Below, in pieces: positions 24,847 through 33,318 of a stretch of 64,000 nucleotides of DNA. This DNA comes from an uncultured Alphaproteobacteria bacterium (GTDB lineage: Bacteria > Pseudomonadota > Alphaproteobacteria > Rs-D84). The position numbers and the translations under genes were made by a program. The notes below the pieces were generated by a model. It made no database searches. It saw nothing but the letters and a program-made list of their open reading frames with translations, and had not been told where the DNA came from. Positions within the stretch are counted from its first letter, which is position 1. Each line of letters starts with the position of its first letter. Location of the stretch: positions 74,026-138,025 of the forward strand of contig CAKQSE010000002.1 in assembly GCA_934272785.1 (NCBI GenBank). Reading direction: 5' to 3'.

Positions 24847-25614
24847 TCAGAAATTCACACGAAATGACGCCATGATGTTGCTGACGCTGTTTGCGCCACC
24901 ATGACGAACATCCCAACCAAATCCGTTACCAATCATCAACTGGTATTGATACATAACATCAATCCCAATCAGGTCGGTCAACATTACGTTAAACCCGGCC
25001 GCCGCACGTGGGGCCGCAATCACGAATTCATCGGCACCACCGGGACCATCAAACTGATACTGGCCCATGCCGGCACCAACGCCGATAAACGGCACAAATG
25101 TCCGACGACGTGTTACGTCACCCGTCTGGACATAACGGCGCGCCAAATCAAAATATAACATCGTCCCAATCGTGCGATAGGTTGCCTGGACATCGTCCAG
25201 GTCGGAAAATTCAAACGTTGATTCCTGGAAATCAAATTCGCCACGCACAAACGACGACAGATTCCATCCCAATCCGATTTGTGTGGACCAGCTGCCGCTG
25301 CTCTCGTAATCATGGTCGCCGAAACGCGCCCGGTCGGTCGCGAACCCCAGGTTTAATCCGCCACCCGCACGCACATACATCGTCGTCGGGATAAACATAC
25401 GAATATCAGAATTATCCACCGCACCAACCGTCTGGTACACATCTGCGCCCAGTTCGCCCGGCGCAACATCCGGCACAACGTCCACATTTTCGCGCGCACC
25501 AATCAGATCCAGACCCTCGGTCACCTCGGCCCGAAAGCCCTTGTCACTGTATCCGGCCATTGCCGCCGATGGCAATATGACCGCCAGAATTCCAAAATAT
25601 GATATTTTTTTCAT
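24847..25614 (-). CDS. Outer-membrane beta-barrel protein
   Basis: 255 residues from ATG 25614. Signal peptide MKKISYFGILAVILPSAAMA, a ~45-residue N-terminal region without strands, then an eight-strand-like barrel (TTMYVRAGGGLNLGF, STQIGLGWNLSSFVRGEFDF, VPFIGVGAGMGQYQF) with terminal FRVNF. Related to the next gene, so probably a duplication. Likely surface-exposed porin-like or adhesin-like protein. Confidence 0.8.
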   Translation of the reverse strand: MKKISYFGILAVILPSAAMAGYSDKGFRAEVTEGLDLIGARENVDVVPDVAPGELGADVYQTVGAVDNSDIRMFIPTTMYVRAGGGLNLGFATDRARFGDHDYESSGSWSTQIGLGWNLSSFVRGEFDFQESTFEFSDLDDVQATYRTIGTMLYFDLARRYVQTGDVTRRRTFVPFIGVGAGMGQYQFDGPGGADEFVIAAPRAAAGFNVMLTDLIGIDVMYQYQLMIGNGFGWDVRHGGANSVSNIMASFRVNF

Positions 25615-25666
25615 CAGCCTTGTATCCATTACTGTATCTTTTTAAAATTCTATCATAAATTGCAAC

Positions 25667-25695
25667 TTGATTCCAGCCCCTTTTGCGCGTATGAT
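25667..25695 (+). promoter_or_regulatory. Predicted lpxI promoter (leaderless)
   Basis: TTGATT (25667-25672), 17-bp spacer, TATGAT (25690-25695), ending 7 nt before the lpxI ATG. No ribosome binding site is possible upstream of that start. Confidence 0.6.
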
Positions 25696-25702
25696 TTAAC
25701 GT

Positions 25703-26524
25703 ATGAAGAAAAACACAGACAAAAAAATTGCCCTGGTGGCGGGGGCGTTGGCCCTGCCGTTTTTTACGCGTGACGCGTTGCGTCGTGCGGGGTGGGACGT
25801 GTATATTGTCGGGCTGAAAAATTTCGTTGATCCGAAATTAAACCCAGACATCACGGTTCGCCTGGGCGGCGCATGGCCGGCAATTCGCGAATTCCGCCGG
25901 CGCGGGATTCATAAATTGACATTTGTTGGCGCGCTGGGGCATCCAAATTTTGCCGATATCCGGCCTGATTGGTGGTCTATCGGTATGCTGATAAGTATTA
26001 TGAAACATCAACGGGGATATGATTCTATGGGGGTTGCATTGAACAAGGCACTGGAAAAACGCGGATTTGAAATAATCGCCGCCCAGGACGCGGCACCGGA
26101 ACTGGCGTTTGAAACCGCCGGGGTTAAAACCCGCACGCACCCGGGCAAATCGGACGCACGCGACATTGAACGCGCCATCGAGGTTTCACACACAATCGGT
26201 GCGGCCGACATTGGCGCATCGGTCGTTGTTGATAAACAGGTCATCGCGGTCGAGGCCGCCGAAGGCACCGCAAAAATGCTGGATCGCGTGGTTGATATGC
26301 GCAAGAACAAACGTCGCGCCAGTGGTGTGTTTGCAAAAATGACCAAGCCGGGCCAGGACCTGCGCATTGATATTCCAGCAATTGGCGTTGACACGGTTCG
26401 CGCGGTCGCGGCGGCCCACCTGCGCGGGATTATCGTGAATGCAAAAACATGCTTTGTCGTGGATAAAGAGGCAACAATTCGCGCCGCCAACGACGCAAAA
26501 ATATTTATCGTCGCCGTGGAATAA
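25703..26524 (+). CDS. lpxI: UDP-2,3-diacylglucosamine pyrophosphatase LpxI
   Basis: 273 residues. The DUF1009 pattern is clear: IALVAGALALPFFT at the start, VGALGHPNF near residue 77, GASVVVDKQVIAVEAAEGT near residue 173, and DLRIDIPAIGVDTV near 220. LpxI hydrolyses UDP-2,3-diacylglucosamine to lipid X in lipid A synthesis, replacing LpxH in most alphaproteobacteria. Here it stands alone, away from lpxA/lpxB, with its own promoter and a terminator. Its presence shows that the organism makes lipid A. Confidence 0.93.
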   Translation: MKKNTDKKIALVAGALALPFFTRDALRRAGWDVYIVGLKNFVDPKLNPDITVRLGGAWPAIREFRRRGIHKLTFVGALGHPNFADIRPDWWSIGMLISIMKHQRGYDSMGVALNKALEKRGFEIIAAQDAAPELAFETAGVKTRTHPGKSDARDIERAIEVSHTIGAADIGASVVVDKQVIAVEAAEGTAKMLDRVVDMRKNKRRASGVFAKMTKPGQDLRIDIPAIGVDTVRAVAAAHLRGIIVNAKTCFVVDKEATIRAANDAKIFIVAVE

Positions 26525-26525
26525 A

Positions 26526-26549
26526 AACGCCCCATCGGGGCGTTTTTTT
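26526..26549. terminator. Bidirectional intrinsic terminator between lpxI and the FKBP gene
   Basis: Stem AACGCCCC/GGGGCGTT with loop AT, T run on both strands; it overlaps the FKBP stop. Confidence 0.8.
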
Positions 26550-26880
26550 ATTTGATGATGTCTTGGACGGTGACCTTGAATACAACGGCCTGGCCCGCCA
26601 ATTCTGGGTAATAGTTTTCTGGGAACGTGATGTTGATGTCACGGGTTTCACCACGCGCCATACCGACAACCTGGTCTTCGAATCCGGGGACAAATTGACC
26701 ACTGCCCAGTGTCAATTTATATCCTGTGGCCGTGCCGCCCTGGAACTGAACGCCATCTTTGTATCCGGCAAAATCAATTACAACCGTATCACCATTTTTT
26801 GCAACATCGTTTGCATTGCTGTCGCATGCACCCAACAACATCGCGCCGGCAACCGCCGCCGCAGACATGATTTTCTTCAT
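26548..26880 (-). CDS. Lipoprotein FKBP-type peptidyl-prolyl isomerase
   Basis: 110 residues: lipoprotein signal MKKIMSAAAVAGAMLLGAC (lipobox LGAC), then an FKBP domain: GDTVVIDFAGYKDGVQF, YKLTLGSGQFVPGFEDQVVG, ETRDINITFPENYY. The spacing and sequence are closest to the FKBP domain of trigger factor rather than to classical FklB. It probably catalyses proline isomerisation in the periplasm, anchored to a membrane. Next to another lipoprotein gene (18 bp). Confidence 0.8.
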   Translation of the reverse strand: MKKIMSAAAVAGAMLLGACDSNANDVAKNGDTVVIDFAGYKDGVQFQGGTATGYKLTLGSGQFVPGFEDQVVGMARGETRDINITFPENYYPELAGQAVVFKVTVQDIIK

Positions 26881-26897
26881 CGCTGTTTCCTTTGGCT

Positions 26898-27461
26898 TTA
26901 ATTATTATACACACATCTGAAACCGTATTCGCGCATGGTGACGCCTTCGGCCTCTATCCGATAATCAAAGAACGGGGTCGGACGCATCACGTCAAACGAT
27001 GGGCGGTCATAGACCATGACAATGCTGTCGGCATTACGACCACATACGCGTTTCATTTCATAGTCGGCAACGTGCCCCAATATTGTGCGGGCATCGCCAT
27101 CAATATCCATACCGTCGGCATTTTGCACCAGGCGCAGACGCATTTCGCGCATATCGGTATTGCCCAGCAAAATCTGGACCCGAACCATTGCGCCCTTGTA
27201 TTCCTGCCACCGGGTTTCCATGCGTGATGTTTTCCACTTGTTATCAGACTGTTCTTTTTCAGCCGCGGTTTTCGGCTTGTATGAATCAATATTAGAATAC
27301 TGGTTATCAGATTGCATGAACGTGCTGGTCCGTTCGTTATACAGTGGCGCGTCCGCCCCGCCGTTTGCGAAATCTGTTTCATTGTATGGCGCATCGGCAT
27401 CCGTGGCGCACCCGCCCAGAATCAACACACCGCAAATCATACACAGCAAGGATTTTTTCAT
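26898..27461 (-). CDS. Lipoprotein of unknown function
   Basis: 187 residues from ATG 27461 (MKKSLLCMICGVLILGGC; lipobox LGGC). The mature protein has an N-terminal acidic linker, then an alpha/beta domain (ETRWQEYKGAMVRVQILLGN, MRLRLVQNADGMDIDGDA, FFDYRIEAEGVTMREYGF). No family recognised. It lies divergent to virB11 and upstream of the FKBP lipoprotein; a secretion-related role is possible only by proximity. Confidence 0.6.
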   Translation of the reverse strand: MKKSLLCMICGVLILGGCATDADAPYNETDFANGGADAPLYNERTSTFMQSDNQYSNIDSYKPKTAAEKEQSDNKWKTSRMETRWQEYKGAMVRVQILLGNTDMREMRLRLVQNADGMDIDGDARTILGHVADYEMKRVCGRNADSIVMVYDRPSFDVMRPTPFFDYRIEAEGVTMREYGFRCVYNN

Positions 27462-27543
27462 ACTCAATCTCTCTTGTTTTTTTTAATTTTATCAAATAAT
27501 CCTTTTTGATTCAAGGGCGGATTTATGATAAAATATTCTTGTA

Positions 27544-28503
27544 ATGTCAAACATAGTTCTGGATTCTTTGCTGAAACCATTGTCGGAATTTTATCGTCCG
27601 TCATTTGTCGAAGAAATCGCAATCAACCACGCGGGCCAGGTGTGGATGCGACTGCACGGCGCGCGTGTGCCGTGGGTGGCGTATGATGCCCCGGTGCTTA
27701 GCAAACAATATCTGGTTGATTTAATTCACACGGTGGCAAATATCTATGAACGGCCGTTTGACCCGATTCACGGGATTCCGGTTGTGTATGCAACATTGCC
27801 GGGCAATCATCGATTTACCGCAATTGCGGGCCCAAATGTCCAGTATGACGAACGCGATGTCACCGGCGGGGTTGCACTGAACATACGTGGCGGTGGCGTA
27901 ACCGATACATCGTTTGCAAATTACCATCTGGAACGCGGGCACGAGTTGTTAAAGGTTAAACCACGCGAAAACGTGCGACCAGACGATCCATACGACCGAC
28001 TGATGTCTGCAATCAATGACGGCAGTCCGATTTTAATCAGTGGTGCAACCGCAACCGGTAAAACCACGTTTTTGAACCACATGCTGACCCTGATTGACCA
28101 GAACAGCCGCGTAATCACGGTCGAAGACGCGCGGGAAATTCACGTTCCCCAGGCAAATCGTGTGCATTTTATCCTGTCCCGAACGGAACAGTCTAATAAT
28201 TTTAACTATGCGCGATTGCTGGACCTGGTGGTGCGTATGACGCCGGACGTGATTATCGGTGGTGAAATTTCCACGGATAATGCGGCGGTGCTGTGGGAAA
28301 TGCTGGGGACCGGGCACGACCATTTCTATACCACAATTCATGCCGAGAGTGCCGAGGCCGCCTATGCCGCATTTGCCGACCGCATTCTGCATACCCAGCC
28401 TGCGTATGACCGCAGTGACCTGATGGCGGAAATGAAAAAGAAAATCCGCGTTGTGCAATTATCGCGTGATGGGGCCTTGCGCGCCGTCACAGAAGTTGTA
28501 TAA
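27544..28503 (+). CDS. virB11: VirB11-type secretion ATPase
   Basis: 319 residues. The RecA-like domain has Walker A GATATGKTT near residue 160, the Asp box ITVEDAREIHVP, Walker B DVIIGGEIS, and the His box GHDHFYTTIHAES. The N-terminal domain (HAGQVWMRLHG, HRFTAIAGPNVQ) is that of VirB11 rather than PilT or GspE. It forms a hexameric cytoplasmic ATPase that powers the type IV secretion channel. It stands apart from the VirB8-like operon at 5-6.7 kb, as in lineages with scattered T4SS loci. A -10-like AT stretch lies right before the ATG and no ribosome site is visible. Confidence 0.92.
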   Translation: MSNIVLDSLLKPLSEFYRPSFVEEIAINHAGQVWMRLHGARVPWVAYDAPVLSKQYLVDLIHTVANIYERPFDPIHGIPVVYATLPGNHRFTAIAGPNVQYDERDVTGGVALNIRGGGVTDTSFANYHLERGHELLKVKPRENVRPDDPYDRLMSAINDGSPILISGATATGKTTFLNHMLTLIDQNSRVITVEDAREIHVPQANRVHFILSRTEQSNNFNYARLLDLVVRMTPDVIIGGEISTDNAAVLWEMLGTGHDHFYTTIHAESAEAAYAAFADRILHTQPAYDRSDLMAEMKKKIRVVQLSRDGALRAVTEVV

Positions 28504-28537
28504 TAAGCATAAACAATAAACACCAAGGAGACTAATA

Positions 28538-28780
28538 ATGATACTGGATGATGAAATTGTAACATACCCGGATATGACAAAATCCGAAGAAGAAATTAAA
28601 AAGCAACTGGACGAAAATCGCGAGGCGAAATTGCGCCACGCCGCCCGCAAGGAACGCGAGGCAATTGAAAAAGTAACCTGGTTCGATCATTTCTTGGACG
28701 GAATTGAACGCGTAAAACGTCGTTTTGGCGCCAAGGAAAAAGCCAGCCAAATCAAAAAGGCGAACGACAAACAACGTTAA
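28538..28780 (+). CDS. Small highly charged protein downstream of virB11
   Basis: 80 residues, rich in Lys, Glu and Arg, one predicted helix (KSEEEIKKQLDENREAKLRH) and a WFDHFLDGIERVKRRFG segment. Good ribosome site (AAGGAG, 28526-28531) 6 nt before the ATG. Cotranscribed with virB11 (34-bp gap) and followed by a terminator. No known family; a coiled-coil partner of the ATPase is a guess. Confidence 0.6.
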   Translation: MILDDEIVTYPDMTKSEEEIKKQLDENREAKLRHAARKEREAIEKVTWFDHFLDGIERVKRRFGAKEKASQIKKANDKQR

Positions 28781-28782
28781 AA

Positions 28783-28807
28783 AACGCGCCATCGGCGCGT
28801 TTTTTAT
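28783..28807. terminator. Bidirectional terminator between the virB11 operon and priA
   Basis: Stem AACGCGCC/GGCGCGTT with loop AT; T run on both sides. Confidence 0.8.
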
Positions 28808-31015
28808 TTACATAAAGTTTTGCGGATTCACGTCAACCTTGACCCGCATGTTAGCGTGGGCACGCACCGCCCGCAACCAGTGAGCCACAACCGGTTGCAG
28901 TAATGTTGTTGGACCACCCATGACCAAGAACCGCATACGATACCAATTTCTGATTTGATACACACCCGCCGCAATCGGCCCCATAATTTTTACGCCCGCC
29001 GCAATCGGCACGGCCGCCGCCAATGCGGTGCAGTATTTTTTCAGCGCGTCTTCGCGTTGGCATTCGACAATCACAGCAATCAATTGTCCAAACGGTGGCA
29101 TTTTTGCTGAACGCCGTGACGCCATGTCGGACGCCATAAACGCATCGCGATCACCCGCACATATTGCGCGCAAAACCGGATGGTCTGGTTGATAGGTTTG
29201 CAGCAGCACCCGCCCCGGAAATTCACCACGTCCAGCACGACCGGCAACCTGGAACAACTGCTGGAACGTGTGTTCGGCGGCGCGGAAATCGGTCCCAAAC
29301 AATCCCATATCCGCATCCACAACACCAACCAGCGTCAGGTTCGGGAAATGGTGCCCCTTGGCCAGAATCTGGGTTCCGATAACGATATCTATTTCGCCGT
29401 TTTCCATTTTCGTGACCAGGCGTTCCAGTGCCTGGCGCGATGAAATCGTATCACTGGACACCAATGCAACCCGCGCCGATGGGAAACGGGCGGATACCTC
29501 CTCTGCTATCTTTTCCAGGCCCGCGCCACGCATGGACACGTCGCCCCCACAATCGGGACATTTTGTTGGCATTGGCGCGGTGCGCCCACACATATGACAC
29601 AGCAATTTGCCCACCGCGCGATGGTATGTCATGCCCACGCTGCAATCAGGGCAACCGGCAACCCAACCGCACTTTTTACACTGAACAATCGGGGCAAAGC
29701 CACGCCGATTTATAAACAGCATTACCTGGCGATGTGCCGCGATGGTATCTGAAATCGCAGTGCACAATGGCGCGGATAAAAATCCGTTATGTGGCGCGGC
29801 GTCTGCGTCATCCGACGGCAACCGATATACGTCCGGTCGGTTTTCACGCAAATCAATCGTTTCAATTGTTGGCATTTGCGCCCCACCAAATCGCGACACC
29901 AGGCGCAGCGATTTGTATTTACCCGACTGGACATTTTGTAATGTTTCGGCGGCGGGCGTCGCACTGGCCAGCACGACCGGGAATCCGGCGATTTTTGCGC
30001 GCAGGACCGCCATATCACGCGCATGATAGTTACCCATATCTTCCTGTTTATATGACGTATCGTGTTCTTCGTCCACGACAATCAGCCCCAGATTTTGCCA
30101 CGGCAGGAACAGCGCACTGCGCGTGCCGACGACCATACGAATTTCGCCATTTAATACCCCACGCCATATTTCACGCCGACGCGCCGCGGTTAAATTACTG
30201 TGCCATACAACGGGGGCGGCACCAAATCGTGCAGTAAATCGGTGCATAAATTGCGCAGTCAGTGCGATTTCCGGCATCATCAGCAACACCGACGCCCCAC
30301 GCGAATACGCACGCCATGCAGCATCAAAATAAACCTGGGTTTTACCACTGCCCGTGATGCCATCCAATAAAAATACCGAAAATCCACCCACATCAATCGC
30401 CGCACCAATCGTATCCGCCGCAGATTGCTGTTCTGGATTCAACACAACGTTTCCCATATCGCGATATTGGACTGAACTTTGCTCTCTGCTCTTTACTCTC
30501 TGCTCTCTCGGTATCAATAACCCCTGGCCTATCATTGTGTGGATCACAGATGCACTGACGTGCGCGATATTTTGGATATCTGACGCCGACATCGGGTCGC
30601 CATCGTTTGACGCAAACGCATCCGCCACCGCCAGGCGCGACGCGGTCATACGCACATTATCCGTGATATTCAGGCCATACAACTGTTCCATCTTGGGCGG
30701 GGAAAACGCGTCGGGGACATTTACAATCAGACGCAACACCGCACCCGGCGTCATCAGTGTCCAACCGGACATCTTGGCAATCCATTGCAAATCCGCCACC
30801 GCCAGGCGCGCATCATACACATCTGATACATTTTTGATTTTTTCCGCCGGCAACCCAGAATCACCAATTCCCCACACGACGCCAATATATGGCCGGTTCA
30901 TAACACGGCACGCCACAAATTGTCCTAAATCCGCCGGCGCGGTCAGCCGGTAATCATATCCGGCATTTACAACATTTGGTATTAAAACTTTGACGACATC
31001 GCCCGCGTTAAACAT
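28808..31015 (-). CDS. priA: Primosomal protein N' (replication restart helicase PriA)
   Basis: 735 residues from ATG 31015 (MFNAGDVVKVLIPN). N-terminal 3'-DNA binding domain, then a winged helix, then the helicase: Walker A ITGSGKTQVY, DEEHD box, and two zinc-binding clusters (CKKCGWVAGCPDC; CHMCG; CPDCGG). It reloads the replicative helicase DnaB at stalled forks. Unusual: between winged helix and helicase there is a stretch REQRVKSREQSSVQYRD, encoded by a copy of the dispersed GAGAGCAGAG repeat (30481-30512), in frame. The longer open frame upstream (to 31087) is not supported. Confidence 0.94.
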   Translation of the reverse strand: MFNAGDVVKVLIPNVVNAGYDYRLTAPADLGQFVACRVMNRPYIGVVWGIGDSGLPAEKIKNVSDVYDARLAVADLQWIAKMSGWTLMTPGAVLRLIVNVPDAFSPPKMEQLYGLNITDNVRMTASRLAVADAFASNDGDPMSASDIQNIAHVSASVIHTMIGQGLLIPREQRVKSREQSSVQYRDMGNVVLNPEQQSAADTIGAAIDVGGFSVFLLDGITGSGKTQVYFDAAWRAYSRGASVLLMMPEIALTAQFMHRFTARFGAAPVVWHSNLTAARRREIWRGVLNGEIRMVVGTRSALFLPWQNLGLIVVDEEHDTSYKQEDMGNYHARDMAVLRAKIAGFPVVLASATPAAETLQNVQSGKYKSLRLVSRFGGAQMPTIETIDLRENRPDVYRLPSDDADAAPHNGFLSAPLCTAISDTIAAHRQVMLFINRRGFAPIVQCKKCGWVAGCPDCSVGMTYHRAVGKLLCHMCGRTAPMPTKCPDCGGDVSMRGAGLEKIAEEVSARFPSARVALVSSDTISSRQALERLVTKMENGEIDIVIGTQILAKGHHFPNLTLVGVVDADMGLFGTDFRAAEHTFQQLFQVAGRAGRGEFPGRVLLQTYQPDHPVLRAICAGDRDAFMASDMASRRSAKMPPFGQLIAVIVECQREDALKKYCTALAAAVPIAAGVKIMGPIAAGVYQIRNWYRMRFLVMGGPTTLLQPVVAHWLRAVRAHANMRVKVDVNPQNFM
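30481..30512 (-). repeat. Dispersed GAGAGCA repeat inserted in frame in priA
   Basis: On the minus strand it reads GAGAGCAGAGAGTAAAGAGC and on to AGAGAGCAAAG, matching the ends of the elements at 7.5 and 39.4 kb. It adds about 10-17 residues to PriA in a linker. Confidence 0.7.
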
Positions 31016-31087
31016 AATGACAAAATACTTGTTTTTTTCGTTTTTTTCAATACCATTTATTATAATTTTTAACAATGCGGGGAACAC

Positions 31088-31834
31088 ATGTGGAAACAGT
31101 TTTACGAGATTTGTGATATTTTATGCAATCTGATACCAGATCCGCACGTCCGCCGCCGCATTCGTAAAAAGAAACTGTTTGACTGGCGCGCGAAATACAA
31201 CGCCCTGCGCGCGGCATGCCCTGAATTAAAATTCAGACACGTCAAAATGATAAAGGGCGGATGGAACATCGGTTTCATCGTTGACCACAAATACGTTTTT
31301 AAAACACGCAAGTTTTTTAATGCGACCGTTCCGGCCGAACGTATCATGCGGGAAAAGCGAATTACAGACGCGTTTGAAACAATTTCGCCCCTGCGCATAC
31401 CCAAGATTGAAATTATCAACGCGGGCAAATATACGTTCTATAAATACAATTTTATTCCGGGCAAGAATCTGAACACATGTTCGGCCCGAACAATTCGTCG
31501 CAATGCGTGGCGTTGGGGGGCCCAGTTGGCCGGATTTATAAACGCCGTGCACAATGCCAGACCGGTCGAAATCCGCGACATGCAACGCGGTGATGGCGAT
31601 GGGTGGAACCATAACGACATATGTAACAACATTATCATCAATCCAAAAACGATGGATATTGTTGGACTGATTGATTGGGAATATGCGGGCTGGGGCCGAC
31701 TGGATACGGAATTTAACAACTGCACCGCGTTTTCAAAAAAGATGCGCGCGTCCGATATTCTGATTGCGATACAGTCTGAATATCAATCAATGCAGCCAGA
31801 AAAAAATCCAACTGACGGCGAACAAAATTATTGA
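31088..31834 (+). CDS. Aminoglycoside-phosphotransferase-like kinase
   Basis: 248 residues. The APH/choline-kinase fold is visible: an N-lobe lysine strand (KYVFKTRKF near residue 75), the catalytic loop HNDICNNIIIN near residue 176 (H-x-D-x4-N) and the metal-binding IDWEYAG near 195. Such kinases phosphorylate small hydroxylated substrates (antibiotics, choline, sugars); the substrate here is unknown and the gene need not confer resistance. GGGGAA precedes the ATG. Divergent from priA. Confidence 0.75.
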   Translation: MWKQFYEICDILCNLIPDPHVRRRIRKKKLFDWRAKYNALRAACPELKFRHVKMIKGGWNIGFIVDHKYVFKTRKFFNATVPAERIMREKRITDAFETISPLRIPKIEIINAGKYTFYKYNFIPGKNLNTCSARTIRRNAWRWGAQLAGFINAVHNARPVEIRDMQRGDGDGWNHNDICNNIIINPKTMDIVGLIDWEYAGWGRLDTEFNNCTAFSKKMRASDILIAIQSEYQSMQPEKNPTDGEQNY

Positions 31835-31893
31835 CAACAAATATTTTTGTCCTATATTACCCCTGTAATAAATAAACCAAGGGGACGTGTCGC

Positions 31894-32358
31894 ATGGAAC
31901 ACTTTAACAAAAAGCAATCCGCCAGCCAGGCAAAATTTGGCGAATTCACACGTAAAATCTCGGCCGAGGTTATCGAACGTTACGGTCCATCATATGCAAC
32001 CCAGGACACTGTCCGCAACACATGGCGCGCAGAATTACCATATACCCAGGAAATTGCCGACCTGTTGGTGTTAAAGGCACGCGTGTTTGTCCGCATGCTG
32101 GACGAAGACTCATCTGATTCCAAGAATATGGGATTTCTGGACGCGTTGACCACATTGATGGCAGATTACCTGTCGGCATATACAATGCGCGCCCCCGGCG
32201 TGCCAAAGCGCAAAGTTGCCAAGGAAATCCTGAAACGCCAATTGTTCACCGAATTCCCATATATCATTAAATTAAAGGCCACCCAAGAATCTGCACGTAA
32301 TGCGCGACGCCCCTTTGTCCGCGCGACATTTGGTGGCAAATCGGGTCATCAACGGTAA
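31894..32358 (+). CDS. Protein of unknown function
   Basis: 154 residues, helical, no signal or membrane segment. It has a basic C-terminal tail (RNARRPFVRATFGGKSGHQR). AAGGGGACG before the start gives a plausible ribosome site. It overlaps the end of the convergent miaA by 10 bases. I recognise no domain; conservation of the frame and the ribosome site argue that it is real. Confidence 0.55.
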   Translation: MEHFNKKQSASQAKFGEFTRKISAEVIERYGPSYATQDTVRNTWRAELPYTQEIADLLVLKARVFVRMLDEDSSDSKNMGFLDALTTLMADYLSAYTMRAPGVPKRKVAKEILKRQLFTEFPYIIKLKATQESARNARRPFVRATFGGKSGHQR

Positions 32359-33227
32359 TCCGTAACCGGGACGTCTGAACGGTCCAAAATTAAATCGGCA
32401 GCGAACTGAGTGCGAAACCACGTTCGCTGCCGTTTTGCATATTGATTTGTTTTTGTAATCCAGTTCTGGATACACGCGTCCATATCAATTTCCCCGCGCA
32501 GGTATGCAACAATTTGCGCCGCACCAATTGCGCGCCGCGCGTCCCATTTTGCATCAATTACCGCGCGCCCTTCGTCAATTGCGCCACCAGTCAACATTTT
32601 TGGCACGCGCGCCGCAATGCGGTCCCGCAACACGTCCAGTGGCGGATTTATCAGGATTTTAAACGCGTCAGGCGCAATCGCACCCATGCGCGGCATATTT
32701 TGGAACTCTGTGATGTGATGACCAGTTTGTAAAAAGACCTCTAACCCCCGGGCAACGCGTTGCGGGTCGGTTGCGGTAAATTCGGCGGGCAACATGCGAC
32801 GCGCCGCGTCAATATCGTTTGCCACCAATTCACGCGCCCGGCGACGCACCGCATCATCAATATCGGGCATTGGCGAAATACCGTTTATAATCGCATTTAT
32901 ATAATACCCCGTGCCACCAACAAATATCGGTGTGCGCCCCGCGCGCACTGCCGCATCGTATTCACGCCGCGCCAGGTCCAGGTAATCCGCCACACTGATT
33001 TGTTTGTCCAATGGCAAAATTGAAAACAGTTTATACGGCACGCCGTCGATTTCATCGGTTATTTCGCGACCGGCGAACGGACTGGCCGAAATGTTTTCAA
33101 TTCCGCGGTAAATTTGAACACTGTCGCAATTTATGATTGTGCCATTTGTTTCACGCGCCAGCCGATCGGCAAAGTCTGATTTGCCGGATGCAGTTGGGCC
33201 GGTAATAATGTATGCTGCATGTTTCAT
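32349..33227 (-). CDS. miaA: tRNA dimethylallyltransferase MiaA
   Basis: 292 residues. P-loop ITGPTASGKSDFA at residue 8, DSVQIYRG with the conserved aspartate, VGGTGYYINAII near residue 95, and a QRTWFR motif near the end (residue ~268). MiaA adds an isopentenyl group to A37 of tRNAs reading UNN codons. Length is normal. The motif set is complete, so it should be active. Confidence 0.94.
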   Translation of the reverse strand: MKHAAYIITGPTASGKSDFADRLARETNGTIINCDSVQIYRGIENISASPFAGREITDEIDGVPYKLFSILPLDKQISVADYLDLARREYDAAVRAGRTPIFVGGTGYYINAIINGISPMPDIDDAVRRRARELVANDIDAARRMLPAEFTATDPQRVARGLEVFLQTGHHITEFQNMPRMGAIAPDAFKILINPPLDVLRDRIAARVPKMLTGGAIDEGRAVIDAKWDARRAIGAAQIVAYLRGEIDMDACIQNWITKTNQYAKRQRTWFRTQFAADLILDRSDVPVTDYR

Positions 33228-33318
33228 TTCGCCCTAAGTATAAAATTCCATTGTAATTTTGTCAACGGCGCGCTATGATACGCGCGTTACAGTAACACAA
33301 AACAAGAAAGGAAGAAAT

